Shown: positions 22,358 to 34,727 of the stretch, in pieces
Layout: each line of letters begins with the position of its first letter
How positions within the stretch are numbered: position 1 is the stretch's first letter
Source: Acarospora socialis
Taxonomy: Eukaryota; Ascomycota; Lecanoromycetes; Acarosporales; Acarosporaceae
Assembly (NCBI GenBank): GCA_025617375.2
Contig: JAMYGW020000013.1
Location: 62,001-126,000, forward strand
Direction of reading: 5' to 3'
Length of the DNA stretch: 64,000 bases
Position numbers and translations under genes: made by a program
Notes under the pieces: model-generated
Database searches by the model: none
Seen by the model: the letters and a program-made list of their open reading frames with translations, nothing else
Told to the model about the DNA's origin: nothing

Positions 22358-23222
22358 CGGTGCGCGTTACAGAGAGAAATTTTGGATGGCATAGTCGGAA
22401 TATGAGAGAGTTGGTTGGCGATGTCTCTGTGCTCAGCCTGGTCGTATCCATGAGGCTCCTGTGGGCTGTGCATTGTGGCGCATCTTGCAGCACGGTGATT
22501 TGCCAGACCTAGGTCCACGATTGTGTACCATAGTAATGCAATAATGGCAAGCAAATAGGTACACAACGAGCAGAGCTGAACACTGATCTACAGGTACATA
22601 GTAGTGTTCTGGCAACAAGTCGTGAATATGAGAGATTAAATATACGGAAGTCAGTAGTAGTACGTTGACGTCCATTTAGAGCTACTTAGGGCTTTCCCGA
22701 ATCGACGGGCTTTTCCGTGACCGCATGAAATCTCCGCCAAGCCCGCCGCTCCATCACGGCGGGTAAACCCCAAAGTGGGGATTCAGCGGATCCCGAAAAG
22801 CATCGAGGTTTTAGTAGACGTTGGTTGTCTAGCGTGATTGGTGTTTACCCATGCTGCTGACAAGGCCCAGGTATAGAATATCTCTTGGCGATAATGAGAT
22901 AGTAATCAATGCGGCAATCTGGTGGTCAAAACCACAGTAGAACTTTCCTTACAGATGAAAACATCTCTCAACAAGTGATCATCCGCCTTTACTCTACCAG
23001 TCGCATATATCACTGCCAGAATCGAGCCAGAACAATAAAGATTGTACGTTTAAGGCGTCTAGCCCACACTCCAGTAACCTCCAATGATACTAACAAAACG
23101 CCCAAGGGTATTCCCAGAAGCCGCCCACGCCTCTCCTCTACCTCTCTGGCTTTCAAACCCTCATACCGCGCCCATGGCCGCCCCTCCAGTCTTGGTCCAC
23201 TTTCGCACCTCCAATTTCCCCA
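22358..23222. other. Intergenic region with hairpin-forming cluster
   Basis: Promoter side of the ubiquitin-like-domain gene (left) and 3' region of the next minus-strand gene (right). No gene is supported. The notable content is three short inverted repeats within 22705-22780. Confidence 0.5.
22705..22780. repeat. Cluster of three short inverted repeats (hairpins)
   Basis: ACGG/CCGT (22705-22718), CCCGCCG/CGGCGGG (22742-22763, 8-nt loop) and CCCCA/TGGGG (22768-22780, 3-nt loop) lie side by side. They could be a MITE remnant, a structured transcript or chance in a locally GC-rich patch. Confidence 0.55.
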
Positions 23223-23240
23223 CCCCCCCCCCCCCCCCCC
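23223..23240. repeat. Homopolymer of 18 C
   Basis: An uninterrupted C18 run lies one base beyond the stop codon (23242-23244) of the minus-strand gene, so the transcript would read G18 directly after its stop. Confidence 0.95.
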
Positions 23241-23241
23241 A

Positions 23242-25607
23242 TCACTCCTCGTGAGTCCGACCATCCAGCGATGGACCTACCATGCCAAGAAGTTGCCCCT
23301 CGAAGCCCTTGCGGCGCTTCGCTGGACCAGCACTCTCCGCACGCTTCGTGCTCTGCAATTGCGCTTCCATCTCCTTGGCCATATCCCGCTCCCGCTCCGC
23401 TTCACGGGGATCCCTCATCTGCAGCATCCACTGTTCCGCGGAAGGCGCAGACCGTAGGCCAAGCTCACCGCGATCGATCTCGGCACGACCGTCATCGTCG
23501 TCACCGTCTCTGCTACGCTTGCCCAGCTGGATTTTGTACATGGCGGACTGTAACTGCTCGTCGTTCTCGTCGTATCCGAAGGGCTCTTTCTCGCTGTCGT
23601 CGACGGCCTCTTCGTCACTGCCGTGATGCGTTTCTTTGTCGGACGCTTCGTCGTCTGCGTCGCTTTCACATAGGGGCTTACGATACAGCTCAAGACTTAG
23701 TTTACCGTCTTCCGATGATTTCGTGGACGGCGGGCCTTCTGTGGAGGGTAGTGAGATTGTAGACACTGCACGGTCTCCGAGTAGATTGAGTTCAGGGCCT
23801 TGGGACTTTGAGTTAGGTTCGTAGTCGATAGGTGGGAGCGCAGTCTTGGATGCTGGGGGGATGATGAATGACGCCATCTCCGATACTTGGGTCGGATTTG
23901 TGAGGTTCTTGTTCCCAAGTGGAGTTCTGTGCGGGTTATATTGTTCAACATCAGTCGACTTGTGGTTATTTCCAGGTTTCTGATTCTCTTTCTCTTTTCC
24001 TTTGCTACTGATTTTTGGTGGACTGCGCGAACCAGATCTTGGTGTGCTGTAAGACGGACTTGAGAAGGGGTCAGCATCATCCAATGAACAGACAGATTCC
24101 TCCTTCTTGATCTTCTCGTCTTTCTCGTCATTCTCACGGTAGTCATCACCGAACTGATAGTCAAATACCTGCTTCACAGGGCTCGTGCGTTTCTTGATAA
24201 TCTCTTCGAAAGGTGTAAATTTCCCCTTGCTCGGCGCGTTCTTAGGGCGGAGTGGCTGGCTGATGCCTAAAGGAGTGAGAGTTGCAAGCTTTGCGTTGAG
24301 ATAACGGCGGTCGCGATGAACGGCCTGTGACTGGTGAAAGCCTGGGAAGTTGAATTTTCGTAGCATCTCTGAACCAGGCAGTTAGCTATTACTCGTCCGC
24401 AGCAAAACCTCGGATGAAGTGATCTCTCAAACCTTCGCTACGATAGAAGAATTGAAAGGTTGCATAGACACCCTCTCCCTCAATGTACGGAGTATATGCA
24501 ACTACACGAACAGCCTCAGATCTCAATGTTGTTGCTTGTCCGAATCTATTCAAAGCCATTAGCTCCACCACAATAGCCACATGCTTTGATACTCACCCAG
24601 CCGTATGCGTAATCTCGGTATTTGCTCCATCCATTTGGATATCATCTACATCACCTTCCTTGTGCTTGGCACGAAAGCGACTATCAACCCACTTCTGGCC
24701 CAGCTTAATACGCTCAATAGTCACTACAATCTGACCGAGTTTCGTCCTCTCCTCGCGCTCGACATCTCCCTCCGCACCGAGGTTGGCAGCGTTCATGGCG
24801 GCGATGATACTATCCTCGTCACGCATATGGACTTTGCCAGAGACCTGATGATCTCCGCTCAGAAGCATCTTATCAAAGACAGTCTCGATGCCAACATCCT
24901 TGAACACCCAGCCGTGCTCTCGAAGCTTCCCGTCCTTGCCTTCTATCCAACGCGTTTTAAAGCTGACCTTGCCATCAGGCCGGTTGAAGTCTTCGTCTTC
25001 AGGGTCCAGGTAAACGACGAGCTTGCGCTCCGCTTTGCTGCGACCGTCGAGGTACATGGATGCCAAGAAGTGGAAATGTGGAGGAGGAGTTCTGCGAAAG
25101 TCACGCGAAGGTAGCGGCGAGGAAAAGCTTGTGCCCAGGTCGCTTGATTCTCGTTTTATTCGACGATCTGCTGCTCCAAACTCGGATGAGAAACGAGAAT
25201 GGAGTCTGGAAGCACCCCGCTTTGGATTATGACGACCGTGATCGTCTTCACCAGGTCTGTAGTGAGTCCCTAAATAGGTAACAGTGTCTCAGCTGGTCGC
25301 CTTGATCGCTTCCGTCGTCTCTAATAATGCTCTCACCTCCATCCATGTCCTCCCATTCGTCCTCCATCTGAAAGAAGCCCGGTCGATCAGAACCTCTTCT
25401 CCGAGTCTCGTAGACGTGGGCCGAAGCTACATCGGCCGCTATATACGGTATCCTGGGCGTGATGGACACTCGAAAAGACATATCCGTCTTCGATTGGATG
25501 TAGGCGGATGTCTTGTGGTTGCGTCGGAAGCTATGCACGCCCCACTCTGGCAGCTCTACACCATCACTCGTAGTGACGTGGACCGTAATGTCCCGTACCT
25601 CAGGCAT
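23242..25607 (-). CDS. Uncharacterised fungal protein, DUF7918-like (735 aa)
   Basis: Proposed exons 25337-25607, 24597-25269, 24409-24545 and 23242-24368 have matching phases; 2,208 bp give 735 aa. The N-terminal half reads MPEVRDITVHVTTSDGVELP, SAYIQSKTDMSFRVSITP, HFLASMYLDGRSKAERKLVVYLD, then FGQATTLRSEAVRVVAYTPYI. This resembles the beta-rich fungal domain I know as DUF7918; that assignment is from memory and moderate. The C-terminal half is polar and acidic, with Ser/Asp tracts (ESDADDEASDKE, GDDDDGRAEID) and a final basic coil (KEMEAQLQSTKRAESAGPAKRRK), suggesting a nuclear protein. The last intron as drawn is only 40 bp (24369-24408), although it has a GCTAAC branch site. An alternative donor upstream of it (GTTTGA) keeps phase and gives a longer intron. 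No function can be assigned. Confidence 0.72.
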
Positions 25608-26589
25608 ACCGCTAGAGGATGTTTGCTTGAAAGAAGACGTAGAGGTTCGACCTTTGTCGTTGTGAGATGTGTACTCTTCCGGACGCGCGATTGCCTCTCT
25701 TCAGACCACGGATTCATGCGATATGGGCGACAAAGCGAAATGTGGATGCTGGCAGAAGCGTCAGATATATTTCCTACATCACTGAGATCAGACTTACTGA
25801 GTATCGAGTAGACAAAGCAAGCTAGTAGGTGTTACTAGATACGAGGTCCAGCCTCCGTCCTATGCTAGTCAGCAGCCAGGCTGAGCACGTGTCACAACAA
25901 CGTAACCTATTCTATCACCAGTCTGGAAGTAACGTGGAGTTGAACACCGAGAATCTGTGTGGAGAAGGACCGAACCGGGGGGTGTCGCCTGTGAACAATT
26001 CACTATTGATAGAGGATCTGAGCGAAGCGACGAGATTGGCCTGCGAATATGCTATAGCAAATGCAAACGGGTTGACAGGTGTTTTGAGCTCGTAAGATTC
26101 GTGGAAACAGTGTCTCACTATCTTGTTTGTTGTTGCTAAGGAGAGGTTGTGATTGAGCGAAATCTCGGTTGAACCCTACAGTCTATGGCCTGTAACTCGC
26201 TCTATACCAGTCAGGAGATGTCAAGCTCAAACACAGTATCGTAAGATAATCAGAGAGTTGCCTCGCAAGTTCATCAGCACCATATTGCGACCGGAATAAA
26301 TTGTGGTCAAAGCACGACAGAATGTTTGAGCAATGCATAGTATTGGAAATACCTAGGAAACGGATTGTGGAAGCATCTCCTCACTCAGTCAACAGAGTAA
26401 TCAAGTCGAGATATGACAAACTTCGTCTCAGCTATGTCTTTTGCTTCTCATACATTATGAAAACCTCCGATTGAGATTCATACTTGGGTATCTTAACCGG
26501 AACACAAATCCACGAATACCAACCCTCTGCGCCATACTCTGTCGTTTCGAAAAAGGACAGGCGAATTACCACAACGCCTCACATGTCGT
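25608..26589. other. Intergenic region upstream of the DUF7918-like gene
   Basis: Promoter of the DUF7918-like gene and 3' region of spt8. No open frame shows family features, splice continuity or low-error coding bias. Nothing further is seen. Confidence 0.5.
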
Positions 26590-28903
26590 CTAACCTCCTA
26601 CACCAATCTCATAACCGAGGAGAACCTCCGTCGAAGCGCCCTCCCAGCCCCGATTGCCCGCAGTGGAAATCATGTATTTGCAAGTAGGGTCAATATACAG
26701 TTGGGAGACCACACCGGTCCGATGACCAGGAACGATGAGGAAAGGCACGGTAGAGTGTTTGAAAGATTGCTGTTCTTTTAGATCGTAAAGGCGGAGAATA
26801 TCAAATGATGCACTAGAAGCCTCTTGTCAGTATATTTGCTTTTGCTAGGCAGATGCAGCTCCGTGGAGAAGCACATACCATATCAGATGCCTTCCGTTAG
26901 GCATAGCCCTCACTGCACTCACGGGGCCACTGCCTTGTGGGAACTTGAACGTTCGCTCTGCACTACGGAATCCTTTGTGTAGACTGAACTCCTCTACAGT
27001 GCCGTTCCTTCGTCCAGCATAGATGAAGTTGCCGTCAGGTGACCAGCAAGCATTCATACACCAGGGTGGCACGTTACGTGGTAGGATACGTGATATGGGG
27101 TTCGGTTGTCGCCGATCCCAAACCCGGAGCGTCCCATCGATAGAGGCGGCTAAGAATGTCGTATCAGACGAAATGTCGGGGTCAGAAGACGATGGTTCTT
27201 CCTTCACCGGAGGATGAGACTCATTGAAGGGTTCGTCGGAATGCGGAAGCCCGTTGGTTAAGAGTGTCGGTGCTGTAGCCGTCGCTTCAGTTAGTCCAGC
27301 ACTGGACTGCGGTAATTCTTCGAATTGCGGCTGCTGAGCTGACTGGGCAGTGGGGTCTGGAGGTTGAACAGGTCCACCTGCGTCGCCCATGCCTATGTCA
27401 CCCTCAGCGTCTTCAGCCTCTTGTTGTTGTAGTCCGTTGGCGATGGCGCGGGAGAATTCATCGTCATCATCATCGGCAAAGTCACCCCCAGATGGAGCGC
27501 CCGGCCTTCCTTCGTCCTTGTCACCGAACAAAGAATCCGCGTCATTCCCACCGAACAGAGAATCTACGGGCGAGGCAGGAGCGACGTCTTCCCCTTCCAC
27601 TTGACTACCTATTTGCATGCCATTCGTATCGTCATGCAAGGTGAAACCATTGGTCAATTGTTTAACGGCATCATTCGATGAAAACGAGCCATTGGTCAGG
27701 GTGAACTCGTCAGTTTCTGGTGGTACAGGTAAGCTCGATAGAGGCCGGACTTCGATCGCCGATATCTGGCCTCCGCTTCCCTCGAAGCTACGCTTGGGTT
27801 GTCCGCTGTTCAAATCCCAGTCTAGGACAGTTTTGTCCCAACTGCCCGAAAGAACAGACTTCTCATCCTGCGAGAGTAGGAGAACGGACACTGCAGATGT
27901 GTGTTTTCGAAGGCACGTTATTCGCTTGCCCTCGTCATGCCGAACCGACTGTAGGTTTATGCCGCCAGACTCCAAGCCAGAGAGGAGCCACAAACCCTGG
28001 TTCTGGACAGCGAGAGAATATACAGGTGACAGGGATGGTCCATCGTCTGTGGCTTGGATGCCTAGGCTTTTCGCTACGGTCACGGATGTATTAGTATACC
28101 TGTCCTGTTCTAGGTCAAGCCGGATGTAAATAACAAACATTGTGGCTCTTCGTTCTCCCAGTAGCTCATCAGCACCCCGGCCTTGGTCACGCTGTCCACG
28201 AACGGATGCCGTTGAGCGACCGTCAACATCACCTTGCCATTGACCGTATCTATCCAGTTGAACTTCCTGATATACCCATCGGCGCCACCACTGAAGACCC
28301 ATCGCATATCTGGCGTGGTTGTCACCGCATTGATCGAGGTACTGTGAGGTGCAGCGATCGTGGGGACAATGTCGTATACACGAGCGCCTAGAGCTTCTGG
28401 GCGTACCGTTGGCCGGATTAAGGTGGGGCTTTGATTGTCTGCTGTTCGAGGAGGGGACGGAGAGGTTAGAAGCACGGCCGGTTGTGGCTGTGACGTTGGC
28501 GGTCGGTGTAGAGGTGCATTGAGGTCGGCAGAGCCTAGGCTAGATGTTGAACCTTCAGCTGGCAGAGGGGAACGGTTGTATGTTGGGGGTCTGTTTTGCA
28601 AACGAGCCAGCAATTGTGACTGAGACGGCGAGTCGGAAAAAGGATCTTGGTTATCGTCTTGATCCTGTTCTTCCTCCTCTTCATCATTCTCATCATTGTC
28701 CTCGTCACCTTCGCCGTCCCCCTCGGGATCCGCCTCCCCATCAACCTCGACATCATCAACGTCTTCCATGGCCTCATCGGCGTCGTTGTCGGAGCTTCCA
28801 TTGGGCGTACCTGCCCATCATTAGTTTCTAGCTCAGAGTAAAGTGCAAGCTCCACAGACGAACCTGGGCCATCCCGATCCTCCTCGTCGCCAAACGACGG
28901 CAT
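26590..28903 (-). CDS. spt8: SAGA complex subunit SPT8 (WD40 repeat protein)
   Basis: SPT8 is the WD40 subunit of the SAGA coactivator that contacts TBP. Exons 28864-28903, 28139-28810, 26879-28073 and 26590-26812 (introns 53, 65 and 66 bp with CTAAT/ACTAAT branch sites) give 2,130 bp, 709 aa. After an acidic N-terminus (Asp/Glu run at about 20-60) comes the diagnostic YDIVPTIAAPHSTSINAV, then the first WD repeats (DMRWVFSGGADGYIRKFNW, GVLMSYWENEEP). Next are LWLLSGLESGGINLQSVRHD and VLSGSWDKTVLDWDLNSGQ, a long acidic disordered insert (DSLFGGNDADSLFGDKDEG, DDDDDEFSRAI), and the last repeats (LAASIDGTLRVWDRRQPNP, WCMNACWSPDGNFIYAGRR). The final exon encodes SFDILRLYDLKEQQ, FLIVPGHRTGVVSQ and AGNRGWEG. 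The gene is divergent from the helicase gene, with a shared upstream region of about 1.5 kb. Confidence 0.95.
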
Positions 28904-30377
28904 ATTATGGTTGAAACTTCAATTGCTCAGGAGACACTTGTTCAAGCCACAAAGTCACCGGTTGGAAGCGATTGAACCCAACTGTTCCCTTGTGATCGAG
29001 TGTCTCCCAGATACAGTATAACTGAAGCTCCCCGGCGCAGAGAAGAGCCCGCCAATACAGAAGCTGCGGGGCCCCGCAATGTACACATATCGTAGTCTCT
29101 CTGGACGTGCTGCCACGACAAGCAGTTCACATTCTTAATGAACCTACCGCCGGAATTGTCAAGTCGGGATCAAAATCATAAAAGTACCCTATCTGGTAGA
29201 TAGAGGGTAGTCATCATTATTGAGACTGGGCGGAATTTACCGAGACTGCCGTCTGCAGTAGGTAGGGTACTCCCTACCTGTAGATCTCATCCTCTATACA
29301 CTTCATCAATCTTCACAAAACAATGAGTATCTACTCTAGGTACCTCCATAGTTTGCCCGCCATGTATCGATTCTAATAACCGTCAAGGTTAACTATCGCC
29401 GGTCTCTTGTGGCTACTGCCTCTAGAGGGTCCAGCTGTAGGTATCATAGGTGTTTTGTCTACTTGCATCCACTTCGAATGTCGGAGTGGTACCTGACTCT
29501 CATGGCTTGTCGTCAGACAGTCGCCTTCCATTCACGGCGTCTGCTCAGCTTTTTGATCTCGTGGAGATTCCTTCCTATGGCGGAAGACCGGCTGATGTGC
29601 TCGAAGCAGTGCCTTACTCTGGAATGCTGCCAAAATTGATGTCCTTCCATCTGCTATGTATGATCAGATGATCCTGCGTGATGGGAAAACATACAGTACA
29701 ACCCAAAATCCTACTGATGGAAGTGGCCATCCATATTCCCGTTCGCTGGCCGTGATGCATGTTTGCTTCCGTTTTGAGCTGGTCTGCGTCTTGCTTGCCT
29801 TTTTGGCCCATACCAGCAAAATTTGGTGCCGCCTTCTACACAAATTTGTCTCCTTCCGTGATAATATTACTTGTAATGAAACTATCTACTAGACTACCTT
29901 GAGCGTCTCCACCTACAGCTTCAAAACATCACCACGACCACAACAAGAAGGTACTCCGTGCCATACGTTTGAGCTTCTTCGTGGTTGTCAATCTCCGAAA
30001 ACCACCCGGTTTCATAGGGCTGTGTGTGTTGACGCAATTGTGGCCCAATCTCGCTAAATCCTAGGGCTCTCCATCCACATCTACCTCACGAACCTTTACA
30101 TCTTCACCCTCTTCCTCTTCCTCTTCCTCCTCTTCTTCCTGTTCTACTTCTTCTTGTCTTCGTCATCGATTAAGGCGGACATCTAGCATTGGAAGTCGCC
30201 GCGTGATTCTGTGGGAGCTCTCCTCAAGGTATTAGTAGCGCGCTTGAACCTTCATGAAGGCAAAACTACGGCGGCGTGAATACCTTTCTTTTCAGCCAGT
30301 CTTTGTGGCCTCGGCCGGAGTACATCTCCTTCCTTACGGGACGATACTAGGTCTTCTCTCGTGGCTACAACAGTAGC
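28904..30377. promoter_or_regulatory. Divergent promoter region between spt8 and the helicase gene
   Basis: The 1.5-kb head-to-head spacer holds no supported gene. It carries a conspicuous CT-rich tract at about 30101-30162 (CCTCTTCCTCTTCCTC and similar), the likely transcription start zone of the helicase gene, and a near-match to the dispersed TACTCCGTA motif at 29952. Short frames at 29409-29892 look non-coding. Confidence 0.5.
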
Positions 30378-33300
30378 ATGGATTATGGTAACACCTCTGG
30401 AGCTGGCAAAACTGCTGGCCAATGGCAAAAAGTTGACTCAACGTCGCAACGACAAATTCAGCCTCCACGGCTGCAAGGTATGATCACAACACAAATTGAG
30501 ACTAATTCTAGACTGATTGACCTGCTAGGATCAAATGCAAGCCGGCCATCGGTGTTCAGAAGTGGTCAGTCAATCCGGATCGCTCTCTATAGCTGCACCA
30601 GCCCTTGATAGCTTTACGCTAACACAACATGTACGTTGTAGGATTTAAAAGTGGATCAATAATGCTGTCTGAAAACCGCTTCCAGCGTTTGGAGGAGGGT
30701 GATGATGAGCCAGGTATGAGCGGCTATCTCTGAGCCAGATTCACAGTGCCTCAATACTCGATATCCGAACCTTTCGCGTCTGTGTCACTCTCCTTCCGTT
30801 TTCCACCTCGTGAACGATTTCCCAATCGGGAAGCCAAGACACAGCAAATCTTCGTTCTTTCTTGAAGGGTACCGGCTCTCCCTGTGCAACGTCATCAATA
30901 CAAGCTGCGATCAAGGATACAATCGTGCTCGCAGCATCAACGCCATGAGTGCTTGACACCCTCGCTTGTCGCTCTCGGCCTGTATCAAGGTCCTCATCTT
31001 GCATTCCATTCACTGGACCAATCTTGTGTTACTCGGTCTTTCTTGAGCACTACTCCCTCTGTTCTCACTGCCTCTTTCTCCTCAAACTGGTGCAATTCTG
31101 GCTACATCATGCTAACTCAAGTTGTTTGCCTGCCGTCAGACGAACTCAATGCGAATATTCACGAACGTTGGTCACGTCCAACATCAAATTCCAACGAACA
31201 GCAGCCTCCGCTGGCGCCGCGGCCGAGGTTGACACTGAATCGGTACGTTCGAGAATACATGCGAGCGACCTATGAGCCCGTCAACACTGGATCATGGCTT
31301 GCAAGACCAGAGATACCCACATCGGCGGAACTCTTGGGGGATAACGATGATGAAAGAGAGAGCGATAACGACGATGGCGATGGAGATGATGAGCTGGAGG
31401 TACCGGTAAACCTTATTCAAGGTCCCTGGCCTTCGAAGGAGAACTATCTGAGTGCTCATTATGAGCTGCTTCGAGAGGATGCCGTCGCTCCTCTGAGGGA
31501 TGCCGTTGCAGAGGTCAAAGACGTTCCGAACATGTTGGACAATCAAGGTATATGTATATACGAGAATGTGAGCTCATCGTCTCCCAGTGTGTTAATGTTG
31601 CTGACTCAATAGGTTCGCATCATTGGCATGACGTTTACCCAGCAGGGGATCGCGGCTAGAGTTACCTTCTCTTTGCGTCGAGCTGGAAAGAAGATCGTTT
31701 GGGAGCAGTCGAAACGACTCATTACCGGCAATATGGTCGTACTTACCCCGGCAAAGGATATGTTCAAGACGGTGTGCAAGGTTGCTATCGTGGCCGCAAG
31801 ACCATTAGCTGGGGTCCAACAGAGTCCAGCGCAGATCGATCTCTTCTGGCGTAGCGAAGAAGAGATTGAGGTGGATCCACAGATGGAGTGGGTCATGGTG
31901 GAAGCCAGAACAGGATATTTTGAGGCGTACAGACACACACTGCTGGCCCTTCAGAAGCTCATGAGAGAAAGATTCCCGTTATCGGAACACCTCATCAATA
32001 TTCAACGCGAAGTTGAGGCTCCTTCTTACCTTCAGGCAAACCCGTTCGTGGATCTTACATCGATTTTCTCCGCTGGCTCTAGTCCTGCACGTCTGGAGAA
32101 TGTCAATGTCTTGGAAGATTGGCCGCAACCGCAGCCGCAACGCATACAAACAGAACTCGACGACTCACAGCAGTCCGCCTTACATCGGATACTTACAAAG
32201 AGACTTGCCATTGTCCAAGGACCTCCGGGGACCGGCAAGACGCATGTTTCGGTGGTGGCGCTCAAAGCAATTCTCCAAGGCATGGTTCCTGGTGATCCTC
32301 CCATGATTGTTACCGCTCAAACCAATCATGCTCTGGATCAACTTCTTCGCCACATTGCTGTCTTTGAACCGGACTTCATCAGATTAGGAGGCCGGACACT
32401 TGACCAGGAGGTTATCAGCAAGAGGACCCTGTTTGAGATTCGCAATGCAATGTCTCTGCCTAATATCCCTGGCAGTCTAAAAGGTCCATCTCATAAACGG
32501 TTAAAGGAAGTCATTGAACAACTGATGACTTTGCTCAGTCCTCTGACAAGCGAGAAGGTGGAACCGCTTCCGGCAAGTCTTTTCCTCAAGTTGGGTCTAA
32601 TAAGTCAAGAACAACATGACTCCCTTGCGAAAGGAGCCCAGGAATGGATCCGTCTTGAACAACAAGATCATGTTTCTGGTGACGTGGCAGCATGGCTGGG
32701 TGACCAGTTAGTCCAAGTTGAACGAAAATATCAGCCAGAGGACTTTGGTTTTGAAGTGGAAGAGGTGGATTTGGAATTTGAACAACTTAAGGAGTTGGAG
32801 GCGGAGGCTAAGGGCGCGACCGACGAAGACTTTGACACGTTGAGGGGACCTTACGTTACACTATCCGAACCATTCACCGGTCGAGTCAGTCGAGACATGG
32901 TGGATCAGAACGTGCAGACGCACTTGAAGGAGCATGACCTCTGGAAAATACCCGAAGACTGCCGCGGCTCCGTTTATCGCTACCTCCAACAGAAAGCCAA
33001 AGAGGAAATCCGAAAGGAAGTACGTAGAGTCGCTGCTCGTTATATGACGGTGACCAAGGACCTCAAGGTAGGCAAATGGGAGGTAGATGCCCATATCCTG
33101 CAGCCCGCAAAGGTAATCGGCATGACGACTACCGGTTTGAGCAAATACCGTGGTCTAGTGGCGAGCCTCAAGCCACGCATCGTTTTGATTGAGGAAGCCG
33201 CGGAAACCCTCGAAGGACTTGTCATGGCTGCTTGCGTGGACTCACTCGAACATCTAATCCTTGTCGGCGACCATAAACAGCTGCGTGGGCACTGTTCGGT

Positions 33301-34727
33301 ACAGGAGTTGGAAGGACCGCCCTATTTCCTTGGTGTGTCGATGTTCGAACGACTTGTCTGTAACGGCATCGAATATTCAATGTTGATGAGACAGCGAAGG
33401 ATGATACCGGAAGTCCGAAGGATTCTGGCTCCTATATACGGCCAGCTTGAAGATCACCCGTCTGTCCTCGAACGGTTGCCGGTGCCAGGGATGGGTGGTG
33501 TAAACTCCTTCTTCTTCTCACATAACTGGGTCGAAACCAGCGACAGCTACACGTCGAAGTGTAACCAAGATGAAGCGGATATGATTGTTGGATTCTTCGA
33601 CTACCTTGTACGCAACGGCATGGAGGCTAAGGACATTACTGTTTTGACGTTCTACAACGGCCAACGCAAGATGATATTGCGGGGCCTGAAAACACATCCT
33701 AACCTGCAAGGCTGCTACTTCAAGGTAGTCACTGTGGACTCTTATCAAGGTGAGGAGAACGGCATCGTCTTGCTTTCGCTCGTCCGCAGCAACAGCCGCC
33801 AGAATATCGGCTTCCTCGAAGTCGAGAACCGTGTTTGCGTGGCCCTGTCGCGGTCTCAACGTGGGTTTTACCTGTTCGGAAATGCAGCAAATCTTTGTCG
33901 CGCAAGCATGCTCTGGTGGGAGGTTGTCCAGATCATGGCAAATAACCCAAGACGCGTTGGGTTTGCTCTGCCTTTGACTTGCACCAACCATGGCCGAAAA
34001 CGTTGGATTCGGGGTAAGACTACGCATGCACCTTGCTTTCCTCTGTTACGGCTCTGCTGACATGGAATTAGACGCTACGGACTGGGCTGCCAATAACGGT
34101 GGGTGCGAGCGTTCCTGTCAGGGTATTCTGTCGTGTGGACATACCTGCAGCCTGAAGTGTCATCCGTGAGTTCGCCAGTTCGTACATATCTTACCTGCAG
34201 ACGAGCAGCTAACCTAATCATTCCTCAGTTTCTCGGACAATCTCGTCAACTGCCGTATGCCTTGCGAGCGAGCTCTACCGTGCGGTCATAAATGTCGTGA
34301 ACTCTGCTACATCCAGCCGTGTCGGTGTCCCTGCGCCAAAGACACGGGCAAAGGCAAAGGCAAGATGCCTTCTCCCTCGCCGGGTCACTCTCCTCAGCGT
34401 ATCTCGGAAGGGGCGGAGGCATATCAGAGTTACGCCAAAGGAGGACATGTCGAAGCCGACGCCAATATTGCTGCCATGGCGAAAACGTTCGCAGCAGCAG
34501 TGCGACAGCAGAAAGCCGACGACGACATGGCCAAGGCTCTGTTTGGGGTTGATGGAGCTTATTCTTCTTCGAACGTCAGTGTCGATGAGGAGGCAACCGC
34601 TAGGCTGGTGGAAATAACTCCGGACGGCAATGGAGGGTCGAGGGGGAAGTGGGTGGAAGTGTTTGAAAGCAATAACTTATCGACGACGGATTGGAAGAGC
34701 GAGCCCGGAACGAGCTTGCTCGACTAG
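30378..34727 (+). CDS. ZNFX1-type SF1 helicase with NFX1 zinc fingers (about 1,209 aa)
   Basis: Proposed exons are 30378-30477, 30529-30564, 30642-30713, 31140-31567, 31613-34013, 34072-34165 and 34229-34727. Phases all match; 3,630 bp give 1,209 aa. The helicase is superfamily 1 (UPF1/ZNFX1 branch): GPPGTGKTH Walker A near residue 415, IVLIEEAAE Walker B near 736, VGDHKQLRG, RQRRM, VTVDSYQGEENGIV near 918 and VALSRSQRGFY near 955. A ZNFX1-typical region precedes it (LIQGPWPSKENYL, REDAVAPLRDAV, ICIYENVRIIGMTF across a 45-bp intron). Two Cys/His-rich NFX1-type fingers follow (CERSCQGILSCGHTCSLKCHP and CRMPCERALPCGHKCRELCY). The nearest characterised relatives are animal ZNFX1 and fission yeast Hrr1, which act in small-RNA pathways; a similar role here is inference. 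The three small 5' exons are less certain, and the intron 30714-31139 is long (426 bp). Confidence 0.88.

Noticed and set aside
22909-23457. 182-codon plus-strand ORF crossing the poly-C run
   Set aside because: It is open mainly because of Pro-coding C tracts and overlaps the true coding exon on the minus strand.
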